Counted from the first letter of the stretch, positions 38,291 to 48,131 are shown. The stretch is DNA of 64,000 bases from Ensifer sesbaniae (GCF_013283665.1 NZ_JABEKU010000003.1:130029-194028), one strand, 5' to 3'. The notes: a model not told the origin generated them from the letters alone. A program made the numbers and translations.

Positions 38291-38719
38291 TCAAAGCCTG
38301 CGAAATTCGAGATGGTATGTGACCTCCTCGCCGGTCCTGGGGTCGATGGCCGGTGCGCCGTAGATCACCAGCTTGTCGCCCTCCACGAAAAAGGGGCGGA
38401 TGAGATCGGACATGCCCCATGCCGGATTCCAGCCCGCATCCAGGTGGTGGATGATCCGACCGTCTTCCAGCGTGTAGGTTCCCGCATAGGCGAGCATCGT
38501 ATCGAAGAGCGCCGCCTTTTCGTCGTCCGTCGGCACGGGCCCCTTCAGTTTCGGGCGGTCGCGCTTCACCACGACGGCGCTGACGCGGCCATCCCGGTTG
38601 TAGGAGAGGTAGCCGATCGGATCGGCGCCCATGGCGTCGCTGGTTTCGCCGGTGGCGACAACCTCGCGCTTCCAGGAGAGCATCTTCCACGTGCCGAGCA
38701 GTTCGGATGTGCTTGCCAT
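38291..38719 (-). CDS. Lipocalin-like domain protein
   Basis: A 142-aa protein matching the lipocalin-like (Lipocalin_5) family: ELLGTWKMLSWKREV at the start, GYLSYNRDGRVSAVV, YAGTYTLEDGRIIHHLDAGWNPAWG, and a final EVTYHLEFRRL. It has no signal peptide. The function is unknown; a small hydrophobic ligand is a reasonable guess. It is convergent with the GFA gene (21 bases between stops). Confidence 0.85.
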   Translation of the reverse strand: MASTSELLGTWKMLSWKREVVATGETSDAMGADPIGYLSYNRDGRVSAVVVKRDRPKLKGPVPTDDEKAALFDTMLAYAGTYTLEDGRIIHHLDAGWNPAWGMSDLIRPFFVEGDKLVIYGAPAIDPRTGEEVTYHLEFRRL

Positions 38720-38826
38720 GATCCACCCCCTTAACCTTAGGGTTGGCTAAAGTAGCAGATACACTTCATCCGGCAAAGGAGGCCGCAGTATTGAACGCGG
38801 CCGGGCGAGCGCAAAACCAGCCCAAG

Positions 38827-38855
38827 AAAAAAGGCTCCCGGAGCGCGGGAGCCTT
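38827..38855 (-). terminator. Terminator of ilvD
   Basis: A 10-bp perfect stem AAGGCTCCCG / CGGGAGCCTT with a 5-base loop is followed on the minus strand by a T-run (TTTTTTCTTGGG). It lies 25 bases after ilvD; on the plus strand it also ends in TTTT and may be bidirectional. Confidence 0.9.
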
Positions 38856-38879
38856 TTGGCGTCGTAGCTTGCTTACGGC

Positions 38880-40718
38880 TCAGCGTTCGCCGAGGTCGCG
38901 CACCGCGCCGCGGTCGGCGGAGGTTGCAAAGGCGGCGTAGGCCTTGAGCGCCGTCGTCACCTTGCGCTTGCGCTGTTCGGCCGGCTTCCAGCCCTTGGCA
39001 TCCTGTTCGGCGCGGCGGCTGGCAAGCTCCGCCTCGTCGACGCGCAGGCTGATGGTACGGTTCGGGATGTCGATGTCGATCATGTCGCCTTCGCGCACCA
39101 GGCCGATCGTGCCGCCGTTGGCCGCTTCCGGCGAAACGTGGCCGATCGAAAGACCGGAGGTGCCGCCGGAGAAGCGGCCGTCGGTGATCAGGGCGCAAGC
39201 CTTGCCGAGGCCCTTCGATTTCAGGTAGCTCGTCGGATAGAGCATCTCCTGCATACCCGGGCCGCCCTTCGGGCCTTCATAGCGGATGACGACGACGTCG
39301 CCGGCCTTGATCTCGTTGCCGAGGATCGCCTTCACCGATGCGTCCTGGCTTTCGAAGACGCGCGCCGGACCGGAGAATTTCAGGATGCTCTCGTCGACCC
39401 CGGCGGTCTTCACGATGCAGCCGTCGATCGCGATGTTGCCCTTCAGGACGGCGAGGCCGCCGTCCTTGGAGAAGGGATGTTCGACGGAGCGGATGACGCC
39501 CTTTTCGCGGTCGGTGTCCAGTTCGTCCCAGCGCGCCTCCTGGCTGAAGGCGACCTGGGTCGGAATGCCGCCAGGAGCCGCGCGGAAGAAGTTGCGCACC
39601 GTTTCGCTCGTCGTGCGGGTGATGTCCCAGCGGTCGATGGCGTCGCCGATCGTGGTGCTGTGAACCGTCGGGCAATCACGGTTGATGAGCCCGCCCTTGT
39701 CCAGCTCACCGAGGATCGACATGATGCCGCCAGCGCGGTGCACGTCTTCCATGTGCACGTCGCTCTTGGCGGGCGCGACCTTCGACAGGCACGGAACCTT
39801 GCGCGAGAGCCGGTCGATATCGTCCATGGTGAAATCGACCTCGCCTTCGTAGGCGGCGGCGAGGATGTGCAACACGGTATTGGTCGAGCCGCCCATGGCG
39901 ATATCGAGCGCCATGGCGTTTTCGAACGCCTGCTTGGAGGCGATCCTGCGCGGCAGGACGTTTTCATCTTCCTGCTCGTAGTAGCGGCGGGCGATATCGA
40001 CGATCAGATGGCCGGCTTCGACGAAGAGGCGCTTGCGGTCGGCATGGGTTGCCAGCGTCGAGCCGTTGCCGGGGAGCGACAGGCCCAGTGCTTCGGTGAG
40101 ACAGTTCATCGAATTGGCGGTGAACATGCCGGAGCAGGAGCCGCAGGTCGGGCAGGCGGAGCGCTCGATGACCTTGACGTCCTCGTCGGTGACGTTGTCG
40201 TCGGCCGCGGCGACCATGGCATCGACCAGATCGAGCGCATGCGTCTTGCCATGCAGCACGACCTTGCCGGCTTCCATCGGGCCGCCGGAGACGAAGACCG
40301 CGGGGATGTTGAGGCGGAGCGCCGCCATCAGCATGCCGGGCGTGATCTTGTCGCAGTTCGAGATGCAGACCATGGCGTCAGCGCAGTGGGCATTCACCAT
40401 GTATTCGACCGAGTCGGCGATGATCTCGCGCGACGGCAGCGAGTAGAGCATGCCGTCGTGACCCATGGCGATGCCGTCGTCGACGGCGATCGTGTTGAAT
40501 TCCTTGGCGACGCCGCCGGCCGCCTCGATTTCGCGGGCGACGAGCTGGCCGAGATCCTTGAGGTGCACGTGGCCCGGCACGAACTGGGTGAACGAGTTCA
40601 CCACCGCAATAATCGGCTTGCCAAAATCGCTGTCCTTCATGCCCGTCGCGCGCCAGAGGCCGCGGGCACCGGCCATGTTACGGCCGTGGGTGGTGGTACG
40701 TGAGCGATAGGCAGGCAT
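38880..40718 (-). CDS. ilvD: Dihydroxy-acid dehydratase
   Basis: A 612-aa Fe-S dehydratase of branched-chain amino-acid synthesis (2,3-dihydroxy-isovalerate to 2-ketoisovalerate, and the isoleucine equivalent). Cluster and metal ligands are visible in [13 protein letters not shown] and [24 protein letters not shown]. It begins [20 protein letters not shown], as in other family members. The ATG at 40718 has AAGGA upstream; an ATG five codons earlier is less likely. S. meliloti is recalled to carry a second ilvD, so this may be one of two copies. It is a single gene with its own terminator. Confidence 0.96.
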   Translation of the reverse strand: MPAYRSRTTTHGRNMAGARGLWRATGMKDSDFGKPIIAVVNSFTQFVPGHVHLKDLGQLVAREIEAAGGVAKEFNTIAVDDGIAMGHDGMLYSLPSREIIADSVEYMVNAHCADAMVCISNCDKITPGMLMAALRLNIPAVFVSGGPMEAGKVVLHGKTHALDLVDAMVAAADDNVTDEDVKVIERSACPTCGSCSGMFTANSMNCLTEALGLSLPGNGSTLATHADRKRLFVEAGHLIVDIARRYYEQEDENVLPRRIASKQAFENAMALDIAMGGSTNTVLHILAAAYEGEVDFTMDDIDRLSRKVPCLSKVAPAKSDVHMEDVHRAGGIMSILGELDKGGLINRDCPTVHSTTIGDAIDRWDITRTTSETVRNFFRAAPGGIPTQVAFSQEARWDELDTDREKGVIRSVEHPFSKDGGLAVLKGNIAIDGCIVKTAGVDESILKFSGPARVFESQDASVKAILGNEIKAGDVVVIRYEGPKGGPGMQEMLYPTSYLKSKGLGKACALITDGRFSGGTSGLSIGHVSPEAANGGTIGLVREGDMIDIDIPNRTISLRVDEAELASRRAEQDAKGWKPAEQRKRKVTTALKAYAAFATSADRGAVRDLGER

Positions 40719-41004
40719 GGCATGTTCCTTCACGGACAGGGGGCATTGCTCGAAACATGGCGATCCTTATCGCCACAGAAGGGGCTACCTAGCGCAAAAT
40801 TGCGTGCACGTCATCTTTTGCGTCAGATTATTTCGACGCCGCGCGTCTGCGTTTCACGGGGTTTTAGTCCCTCCGAAGGTCAATCTAGCCGCGCATGGAT
40901 GTCTTGGACAGCGCCGATCGGGAAGCTTTACGGAAATCTTATGCCAGGCGCCCGAAGTCGGAATCGAATCCGGACGTCTGGTGCAGCTAGGCTCTCCTCA
41001 TCGA

Positions 41005-41514
41005 ATGCGGATGAGTTCCATGTCTCTTCACGATTTCAGCCTGCGCCGTCATGCTCGGAGCCTCCTTCCCGGGCCAGGTTTGCGTCAGCGGCCCGATACT
41101 GTCGAAGCGAATGCGGATGAACTGGAGGCGCTGCTGCTGCGGTTGACGGCCGTTCGCCGGCTGCGTGAGCATCACGTCTGGGAAGCTGTCCGCGTAATCC
41201 GGGAACTGCCCGGTCTCGCCGTGGACGAGTGGCCGTCGCGCCGGTTCCGCGATTTGATGGCGGCCGATGCCCTGGTCGACGCGGTCATCCACCTGACGTC
41301 CACGACCGAGGCAAAACTTTGCCTGCGCAGGCTCAGCCACGAACTCGGGCTCTGGACCTGTACGCTGCGCTATCAGCCACCGGGTGCCGGCCGGGTCACG
41401 TTCAAGGCACGGCATCCCGATCTGGCAACTGCGATCCTTGGCGCCTTCCTGCGTTCCTGCCGCGGCTACCAGCTTGCCGCCGGTGCCGTCGGGCGCGGCC
41501 AGTTTTCCACCTGA
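41005..41514 (+). CDS. Hypothetical protein upstream of dapA paralogue
   Basis: An unrecognised protein of about 165-170 aa, rich in Arg and Leu (LEALLLRLTAVRRLREHHVWEAVRVIRELPG, DALVDAVIHLTSTTEAKLCLRRLSHELGLWT). No motif, signal peptide or membrane segment is evident. ATGs at 41005, 41011 and 41020 are all possible starts. It ends 12 bases before the dapA-like gene, which supports a real, cotranscribed gene. Against this, the antisense frame is also open here. The frame extends upstream to 40717, but that part overlaps the ilvD promoter and is unlikely to be coding. Confidence 0.5.
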   Translation: MRMSSMSLHDFSLRRHARSLLPGPGLRQRPDTVEANADELEALLLRLTAVRRLREHHVWEAVRVIRELPGLAVDEWPSRRFRDLMAADALVDAVIHLTSTTEAKLCLRRLSHELGLWTCTLRYQPPGAGRVTFKARHPDLATAILGAFLRSCRGYQLAAGAVGRGQFST

Positions 41515-41526
41515 AGGATTACATTC

Positions 41527-42465
41527 ATGAGCATGCATTCGCTGCGCCTCGAAGGGGCGATCACGGCGCTCGTCACGCCGTTTCGTGACGGCAAGATCGA
41601 TAGCGTCGGCCTGATGTCGCTGGTCGAATGGCAGATTCGCCACGGCATCTCCGGCCTCGTCGCCTGCGGTACCACCGGCGAGGCGCCGACGCTGTCGCGC
41701 ACCGAGCGGGCCGTGGTGATCGAGCGCTACGTCGAGGTCGCCGAGGGGAAGGTGCCGGTCATCGCCGGCACCGGCACCAACAGCACCGAGACGACGATCG
41801 CGCTGACGGCGGAAGCCAAGGCGCTTGGCGCCGATGCGGCGCTCATCGTTGCGCCCTATTACAGCAAGCCGTCGCAGGAGGGGCTCTACCGCCACTTCGA
41901 GGCAGTCGCGAAGGCTGTCGACCTGCCCGTCATCGTCTATAACGTCCCTTCGCGCACCGGCGTCGATCTCATGCCGCGCACGCTCGAACGGCTGGCAGAG
42001 CTTCCGGGCATTATCGGCATCAAGGATGCAACCGGCGACATCGGGCGGATCCTGTTCCTGCCTGCTGCGCTGAAGAGCCGCCTTCACCCGTTCTCCGGCC
42101 ATGACCAGACGGCGCTGCCGTTCAATCTCTGTGGCGGTCACGGCACCATTTCGGTCGCGTCCAATGTCGTTCCGCGGCTGGTGGTGGGGATGCATCAGGC
42201 GATCAAAACCGGGAACGCAGGCGCTGCGCTTGGCATCCATGAACGGCTAAGGCCGTTGCTGGTGGCGCTGGAGCGCGAGACCAATCCGGGACCGATCAAA
42301 TATGCGCTGCATCTGGTGCGCGCGCTCCGCCCGGATGTGCGGTTGCCGCTGACCCCGGTTGCGCCTGAAACGGCGGCGGAGATTCGTGCGGCTCTCGAGC
42401 CGCTCACCGAATTTCCGTCCTCCACTCACATCGGCCGTGGCGTCCGCATCACGCTCGCGAGCTGA
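41527..42465 (+). CDS. dapA: 4-hydroxy-tetrahydrodipicolinate synthase family protein
   Basis: A 312-aa class I aldolase of the DapA/NanA family. Key residues of true DapA are present: GTTGEAPTLS (substrate loop), YNVPSRTGVD (Tyr and Arg of the catalytic triad/carboxylate site) and GIKDATGDI (Schiff-base Lys). This supports dihydrodipicolinate synthase activity in lysine and peptidoglycan synthesis. Rhizobia carry several paralogues, so it may not be the main lysine enzyme. The C-terminus is about 15 residues longer than usual (EFPSSTHIGRGVRITLAS). Confidence 0.85.
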   Translation: MSMHSLRLEGAITALVTPFRDGKIDSVGLMSLVEWQIRHGISGLVACGTTGEAPTLSRTERAVVIERYVEVAEGKVPVIAGTGTNSTETTIALTAEAKALGADAALIVAPYYSKPSQEGLYRHFEAVAKAVDLPVIVYNVPSRTGVDLMPRTLERLAELPGIIGIKDATGDIGRILFLPAALKSRLHPFSGHDQTALPFNLCGGHGTISVASNVVPRLVVGMHQAIKTGNAGAALGIHERLRPLLVALERETNPGPIKYALHLVRALRPDVRLPLTPVAPETAAEIRAALEPLTEFPSSTHIGRGVRITLAS

Positions 42466-42547
42466 GTTCCCTGAACGATCTCCGTCTGTGGCGCTCCCGC
42501 AATGGGGGGATCAGCGGGCGGCCGGAAATTACGTCTAAAGGAGACAG

Positions 42548-42742
42548 ATGATTTCACGCTTGCCGCATCTGGCCGCTCAGGCCGAATCGCGCCGACGCGC
42601 CCAAGCCAACGAAAACATCGAGAACCGCCGCGATAACGACGGCGCGGTCCGCGACGCCTTTCTCGGCATCGGCATCCGCCTCGGTATCGTCCTTGGCCTC
42701 GCCTATGGCATTCAGGCCGCCATTTCGTGGATTGCCGGTTAA
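42548..42742 (+). CDS. Small single-pass membrane protein
   Basis: A 64-aa protein with an excellent ribosome binding site (AAAGGAGA) before its ATG. The first 35 residues are polar and highly charged (AESRRRAQANENIENRRDNDG); residues about 38-62 form one hydrophobic helix (FLGIGIRLGIVLGLAYGIQAAISWIAG). This suggests an inner-membrane protein with its N-terminus in the cytoplasm. I do not recognise a family. It lies 33 bases before another small gene and could be cotranscribed with it. Confidence 0.65.
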   Translation: MISRLPHLAAQAESRRRAQANENIENRRDNDGAVRDAFLGIGIRLGIVLGLAYGIQAAISWIAG

Positions 42743-42775
42743 GTCTTCCTTCCCATCAACGAGGATCATTCCATC

Positions 42776-43036
42776 ATGGGCAGTACGCAGCAGATCCGGC
42801 GCGGTCTTCGCGCACGCGCACGTTTCGTCGTCGGCCGTGACCGGCACGGCTGGTGGGTCGTTTCCGATCGCAAAGGGGTCGTCGGCGGCCTCTTCACCAG
42901 CGAGACGGCGGCCATCCACTTCGCGGTCGAGGCCAGCGACAGGCATCCGGAAGAGGTATGCCGCGCGCCGGAAGGTGCAGCCATCGATCTCGATACGTTT
43001 TCACGCCCACCAAAGGCGGGCCGCGTCCATTCCTGA
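42776..43036 (+). CDS. Small hypothetical protein, DRHGWWVV / GGLF motif
   Basis: An 86-aa basic protein. The core VGRDRHGWWVVSDRKGVVGGLFTSETAAIHFAVEAS resembles short rhizobial hypothetical proteins that, as I recall, pair a D-x-x-G-W-V strand with a GG-F-x-S-x-x-A-A-x-x-F-A helix. No catalytic residues or membrane segment are seen. GAGG lies about 15 bases before the ATG, further than usual. It follows the small membrane-protein gene by 33 bases. Confidence 0.65.
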   Translation: MGSTQQIRRGLRARARFVVGRDRHGWWVVSDRKGVVGGLFTSETAAIHFAVEASDRHPEEVCRAPEGAAIDLDTFSRPPKAGRVHS

Positions 43037-43288
43037 CCGCGCCCGAGACTGACATTGCCGATGATGCATCGTCGCTCATCCGTAAGCCCCAACTGACCGA
43101 TCGGGAAACTGCCGTCGGAGACGAGGCGTGGCAGAGCCTTGGACGAGGCGGCACCGGCGGTCTTCCACCGAGATTTTTGCTGTTGCTTGCAAAGCAGTTG
43201 GCGCAGGTTCATTCTTTTGAAGCCACCATGCCCCGGTTGGCACAGCGCTTGCCGTGCGATCCGGGGCTCGTCCGAAGGTTCGCCCTCG

Positions 43289-46200
43289 ATGAACTGCCAC
43301 GAGTGCGGTTGTGAGATTCAAGACGGGTTTGCGTTTTGCCCGAATTGCGGTGCCAAGCAGCATAGCCCGTGCCCCGGTTGCGGCGCACTCTGTCCGCCAC
43401 ACTTCTCGTTTTGCCCCACCTGCGGCACCAGGCTTGCAGCCCCGGCCCCGGTAAAGCCGACGATTTCGCGACCGGCGGCGGTGCAGAAGCCTCCGGGGCG
43501 ATCCGGCAGAGAGGCGCTCGCACCGCTTTTGCCGGAGGAGGCGGGCGCCGACCGCCGCACCGCCACCATTCTCTTCGCCGACCTCTGTGGCTTTACCGGT
43601 CTCAGCGAACAGGTGGACCCGGAAGTCCTCAGGGCATTCCAGAACGAACTCTTCGAAGAACTGACCGAAGCGGTCGAGGCTTACGGCGGCTTCGTCGATA
43701 AATTCATCGGCGACGCGCTGCTTGCCCTGTTCGGCGCGCCGGTGGCGCACGAAGACGACCCCGAGAGGGCGCTTCGTGCCGCGCTCGACATGGCTGGCCG
43801 GGCAAGGCGGGTCGGCGAGCGCTGGCAGCGGCGGATCGGCGAGCCACTGGACCTCCATATCGGGCTGAACACCGGAACGGTCGTGGCGGGGCATTTGGGC
43901 GCCGGGGAGGGCAAGGGCTATTCGGTGACCGGCGACGCAGTCAATACGGCGCAGCGGCTGCAATCGCTGGCAGGGCCTGGGGAGATCCTCGTCGGACCGG
44001 TAACCTATCGATTGACCTGCCACGCCTTTGTCTACGAGGCGCTTGGCGCGATGACGCTGCGCGGCAAGGCGGGCAGCGTCGAGGTCTACAGGCTGACGCA
44101 GTCGCTGGAGGCGCCGCGCCGGGCACGTGGTCTCGAGGCGCTGGGGCTCGGCGCGCCGCTGATCGGGCGCGAGACGGAGATGAAGCGCCTCGCTGATTGC
44201 CTTGAGCTCGCCTGCGGCGGGGCGGCGCAACTCGTGCGGCTGACGGGAGAGGCTGGGCTCGGAAAGTCGCGGCTGGTCAACGAATTTCTCGAACGGGTGG
44301 CCGCCGATCCGCGCTTTTCGAACGTCGTCGTTCGCCGCGCCGGCAGTTCCTCGCTCGGAGAGCCGTCCTATGGCGTTCTCGCGGCGGTGTTGCGCGGTGC
44401 CTATGGGATCACGATGAGCGACAGCCTGCAGCGGACGACAGAGCTGCTTGCCGCCGGACTGGCCGAGATCGGCTTTGCGCAGGATAAGCTCGAACAGCTG
44501 GTGCCGCTGTTCCTGCGGATTCTGGGCATGAGTTCCCAGGATGAGCTGTTGCGCCATGTGGAGCCGGAACAGATGCGCCGGCAGCTTTTTGCGGCGGTGA
44601 GGGCGATATTTGAACGGCGCCTGTCACGAACGCCCTTGCTGCTCGTGATCGAGGACTTGCATTGGGCTGACGCTGCCTCGCTCGAGGCAGTGTCCTTCGT
44701 CCTCGACCGGATGGAAGCCAACCCGTTGATGCTGTTGACCACCCAGCGGCCCGACGCCGATGCCGATCGGCTGAAGCCGGGCCGTACAAGCTTGACCGCG
44801 CTGCGCCTCGCGCCGCTTTCAGAAGCCGACGGGCGGCGGCTGCTTGCGGCCTTCTTCGGCGGGGACGGGCTGCATCACGCGCTCGCCGGCCGCATATTGG
44901 CGCGGGCCGGCGGCAATCCTCTGTTCATCGAGGAAATCGTGCGTGGCCTGATCGATGTTTCCGCCATGCAGCAGGTCGGCTCGGCCTGGCGGGTGGTGGA
45001 GCGTGAGGTGGCGGCCGAGATTCCGGTAACCATCGAGGCGATGCTGCTCGGCCGCGTCGATCGGCTGCCGCCGGACGCCCGCCGATTGCTGCATCACGCT
45101 GCGGTGATCGGGCCGCGTTTCGATGCGGATCTGCTGCAAGCGGTTTCGGGGCCCACGCCGGTGGACGCGGTTCTCGATCTGCTCTGCGACGCGGAGATCA
45201 TCGAAGAGACCAGCAACGGCGGCGGGTTCCTGGGCACGCAGACCTATCGGTTTACCCAGACGCTGTTGCAGGAGGTGGTCTACAACAACCTGCTGCTCAG
45301 CCGGCGCACGGACGAGCATGCGTTGATCGGCAAAGTGCTGGAGCGCCGGTTCGGCGAGGATACCGAACGGCTCGAGGAAATGGCGCTGCTCGGCCACCAT
45401 TTCGGCCTCTCCGAACACAAGGCCAAGGGCGCTCGTTACCTGATCGCGGCCGGAGACCGGGCGCGGGCGCTCTACGCCAATGACGATGCCATCCGGCTCT
45501 ATGAACAGGCCATGGCGGCGCTGGCGGCCACCGGCGAGGAGGGGCCTGAATGGCTGGCCGCACGCGAACGCGTCGCCGATCTCCTGGGGCCGACCGGGAA
45601 GCGCGAGGCGGCGGTTCAGCACTATGGCGCGCTTCTTGAGATTTACGGCGCCACGGGCGACCGGGTTGCATCGGCACGGATCCGGCGCAAATTCGGTCAT
45701 CATCTGTGGGAAGCCGGGCGGCGTGACGAGGCGTTGGCTTCCTTCGCCGCAGCCGCCGAACTGCTCGAAGGCGCGAACGCGCCGATTGAAGGTGCGCATC
45801 TTTCACAGGAATGCGGCCACCTCGCCTTCCGCATGGGCGACTATGCCGGCGCCCTCAAGGCGGCGGACGACGCTCTGGATCGCATTGCGGCCTATACCCC
45901 GGACAACCCGGAGACCGAGCGGGAGGCGATGCGGGTCAAGGCCGAAGCGCTGAACACCAAGGGCGTGACGCTGGCCCGCCTTGGCCGCAGCGCCGAAGCG
46001 ATCGGTATCGTCGAGCGAAGTGTCGCGGTGGCGGAAGGCGCGAACCTGTTGAATGCCGCCTGTCGCGGCTACACCAATTTGGCGGTGCTTTACGCGATCA
46101 CCGATCCGAAACGTGCAATCGAGGTATGCCGCTGTGGTTTCGACATGGCCAGGCGCATCGGCGACCTTGGTTTCCAGGCGCGTCTGCTCGCCAACCTTGC

Positions 46201-46570
46201 GGTCGCCTATTGCACCTTCACCGACCGCTGTGCGCCGGATGGAATGCCGGCAGCCGAGCGCGCGATCGCGATCGACCGGGAACTCGACCAGCGCGACCAT
46301 CTGCCGGTGTCGCTGCTGGTGCTCGGCCAGATCCATCAGTGTCATGGCCGGCCGGATGTCGCCCGCAGCCTTTATCAGGAAGCGCTCGATCTTTGCGGAG
46401 AAACGCAAGAGGCGCAGCTCCTGTTTCCGTGTTATGATGGCTTGGCGACGCTCTGCCTGGACGCCGGCGATCTCGATGCAGCGGAAAGGTACTTCGCCTT
46501 GGCGCGAGACATATGTGCGCAACATGGTCTCGATCCTGAGGCGTTGATGATTCTGCCGTTTCTTGACTGA
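43289..46570 (+). CDS. Class III adenylate/guanylate cyclase with zinc ribbons, AAA-type ATPase and TPR repeats
   Basis: A 1093-aa multidomain signalling protein. Residues 3-60 hold zinc-ribbon pairs (CHECGCEIQDGFAFCPNCG, CPGCGALCPPHFSFCPTCG). Residues about 90-265 are a class III cyclase domain with both metal Asp motifs (ILFADLCGFT and FIGDALLALFG). An AAA/NACHT-like ATPase follows: Walker A GEAGLGKS near 320 and Walker B LLVIEDLHWADAAS near 450. From about 700 to the end are TPR-like helical repeats. There is no membrane segment. The ATG at 43289 (GAAGG upstream) starts exactly at the zinc ribbon; the frame is open 50 codons earlier but is not protein-like there. The natural signal is unknown. 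Confidence 0.92.
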   Translation: MNCHECGCEIQDGFAFCPNCGAKQHSPCPGCGALCPPHFSFCPTCGTRLAAPAPVKPTISRPAAVQKPPGRSGREALAPLLPEEAGADRRTATILFADLCGFTGLSEQVDPEVLRAFQNELFEELTEAVEAYGGFVDKFIGDALLALFGAPVAHEDDPERALRAALDMAGRARRVGERWQRRIGEPLDLHIGLNTGTVVAGHLGAGEGKGYSVTGDAVNTAQRLQSLAGPGEILVGPVTYRLTCHAFVYEALGAMTLRGKAGSVEVYRLTQSLEAPRRARGLEALGLGAPLIGRETEMKRLADCLELACGGAAQLVRLTGEAGLGKSRLVNEFLERVAADPRFSNVVVRRAGSSSLGEPSYGVLAAVLRGAYGITMSDSLQRTTELLAAGLAEIGFAQDKLEQLVPLFLRILGMSSQDELLRHVEPEQMRRQLFAAVRAIFERRLSRTPLLLVIEDLHWADAASLEAVSFVLDRMEANPLMLLTTQRPDADADRLKPGRTSLTALRLAPLSEADGRRLLAAFFGGDGLHHALAGRILARAGGNPLFIEEIVRGLIDVSAMQQVGSAWRVVEREVAAEIPVTIEAMLLGRVDRLPPDARRLLHHAAVIGPRFDADLLQAVSGPTPVDAVLDLLCDAEIIEETSNGGGFLGTQTYRFTQTLLQEVVYNNLLLSRRTDEHALIGKVLERRFGEDTERLEEMALLGHHFGLSEHKAKGARYLIAAGDRARALYANDDAIRLYEQAMAALAATGEEGPEWLAARERVADLLGPTGKREAAVQHYGALLEIYGATGDRVASARIRRKFGHHLWEAGRRDEALASFAAAAELLEGANAPIEGAHLSQECGHLAFRMGDYAGALKAADDALDRIAAYTPDNPETEREAMRVKAEALNTKGVTLARLGRSAEAIGIVERSVAVAEGANLLNAACRGYTNLAVLYAITDPKRAIEVCRCGFDMARRIGDLGFQARLLANLAVAYCTFTDRCAPDGMPAAERAIAIDRELDQRDHLPVSLLVLGQIHQCHGRPDVARSLYQEALDLCGETQEAQLLFPCYDGLATLCLDAGDLDAAERYFALARDICAQHGLDPEALMILPFLD

Positions 46571-46693
46571 CATTTCCGTTGCGTGGGGCGCAGCGTCCGC
46601 CTTTGCATTGCCGCGCATAGCTTGCCGGAGAGAAAGCGCCCGCCCTGCCACAGGCGTACCGGGACCGTTCCGGCCGGGATGAGGAGACGAGAC

Positions 46694-47374
46694 ATGGTTG
46701 AGCCGATGAGTGGACGGCCGTTGCAGCCGGGTGACCGGGCGCCGAATGTGGTGCTCGACGCAATCACGCAGGAAGGTCAGATCGCCCTTGATGATTTTCG
46801 TGGCCGCAAGCCGGTCCTGGTCGGCCTGTTCCGCGGCCTGCATTGTCCGTTCTGCAGACGGCAGATCGCTGCCATGGCGCAACTCGACGGCGCCTTGCGG
46901 GAGAGGGGCATCGAGAGCCTGACGGTGGTCAACACGCCGATCGAGCGGGCCCGCCTCTATTTCCGCTATCATCCCGTGCCGAACCTGCTGGCCGCTTCCG
47001 ATCCCGAGCGGGTCTCGCATCGGGCCTTCGGGCTGCCCAACCTCGAATTCACGGCGGATGAGGACGAGTGGCCGCGCAAGATCGCGCAATCGACGTTGAT
47101 GGCGATGAAGGTGAAGCTGCCGGGCGAAATGCCGGAGCCGATGGACCCGATGGCGGCGATGGTCTTCCTCGACAAGGCTGATGGCTATGAGGTCACGGAA
47201 GCGGACGAACGCATGATGGCGACGGGGGCCGGGCAGCTCGTCGGCGAATTCCTGCTCGATCGCGACGGCGTCGTGCGCTGGAGCTTCACGGAAGTGCCGG
47301 ATGGCGGCAAGAACCTGTTCGGCGTTCCCCGTCGCGACGAATTGATGTCCGTCGCCTCCGCCATGGTGCATTGA
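46694..47374 (+). CDS. AhpC/TSA-type peroxiredoxin-like protein
   Basis: A 226-aa thioredoxin-fold protein. It opens GRPLQPGDRAPNVVLDAITQEGQIALDDFRGRKPVLVGLFRGLHCPFCRRQIAAM; the CPFC pair sits where peroxiredoxin-like proteins carry their active cysteines. The end has QLVGEFLLDRDGVVRWSF, common to AhpC-TSA proteins. It may reduce peroxides or act as a disulphide reductase. The ATG at 46694 with GAGGAGA upstream is preferred. It follows the cyclase gene by 123 bases. Confidence 0.88.
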   Translation: MVEPMSGRPLQPGDRAPNVVLDAITQEGQIALDDFRGRKPVLVGLFRGLHCPFCRRQIAAMAQLDGALRERGIESLTVVNTPIERARLYFRYHPVPNLLAASDPERVSHRAFGLPNLEFTADEDEWPRKIAQSTLMAMKVKLPGEMPEPMDPMAAMVFLDKADGYEVTEADERMMATGAGQLVGEFLLDRDGVVRWSFTEVPDGGKNLFGVPRRDELMSVASAMVH

Positions 47375-47439
47375 GGCGCCGACCTTGAATGGCTGGCGTC
47401 GACGGGGTTTTTCGTCGCGACACTTTTGCACGGCTGGCT

Positions 47440-48131
47440 TTAGCCGAGCGACGCGATCGCCTCGTCGATCAGCGCGACGATCTCCTTTGGATGCGATGCA
47501 AGCGAAGCGTGGCTGGCGTCGAGCGTGATGATCTTCTTCGCCTTGATGCGTTCGGCCATCCACTGTTCGGTTTCCGGCGGGATCATGTTGTCGTGGCGCG
47601 ATACCTGATACCAGCTCGGCTTCGTCTTCCAGGCCGGCGGCCCGGCCTTGTCTTCGAAGCAACGCCCGGCAATCGGCTTCTGCGCCACCGCCATGACCAG
47701 TGCATCGGTCTCGTTCAAATCCTGGCCGAAGCTCTGGCGGAAGGTGTCCTGCGCCAGCCAGAGAAACCCGTCCTTGTCGGGTCGGATGCTGGCGGCACCG
47801 GAGGGCGGGTCGCGCCGTGCAAAGATGCTGCCGAGGCTGTCGCCTTCATCGGGTGCGAAGGCCGCGATATAGACGAGGCCGACGACATTGGATGCGTGGC
47901 CAGCGCCGCTGATCACCGCGCCGCCATAGGAGTGGCCGACGGCAGGGTCGGGCCCTTGAGCGCCTCCGCCAGCTTGCGCGTGCGCTCGACGTCGTCGGCA
48001 AGCGAGGTCAGCGGGTTCTGCACTGCGACGATCCTGTAGCCCTTGGCGTGGAGCGGCGGGATCACATGACGCCAATGGGATGCATCGCCCCAGGCGCCGT
48101 GTACGAGCAGGATGTTTTTGACGGCAGGCAT
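47440..48131 (-). pseudogene. Alpha/beta hydrolase, interrupted by a frameshift
   Basis: The N-terminal part reads in one frame from ATG 48131 (MPAVKNILLVHGAWGDASHWRHVIPPL ... LAEALKGP) and the rest in another (VGHSYGGAVISGAGHASNVVGLVYIAAFAPDEG to the stop at 47440). Together they make a normal esterase of about 230 aa, with the oxyanion HGAW motif and the nucleophile elbow GHSYGG. The frame changes near 47938-47950; adding one base there would restore the protein. Everything else, including the ribosome binding site (AAGGA), is intact, so this is either a recent mutation or a sequencing error. Confidence 0.85.

Noticed and set aside
40900..41000. tRNA-like sequence (GGAATCGAATCC near 40960) upstream of the hypothetical gene
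   Set aside because: Only a T-arm-like palindrome is visible; no acceptor, D or anticodon stems can be formed around it.
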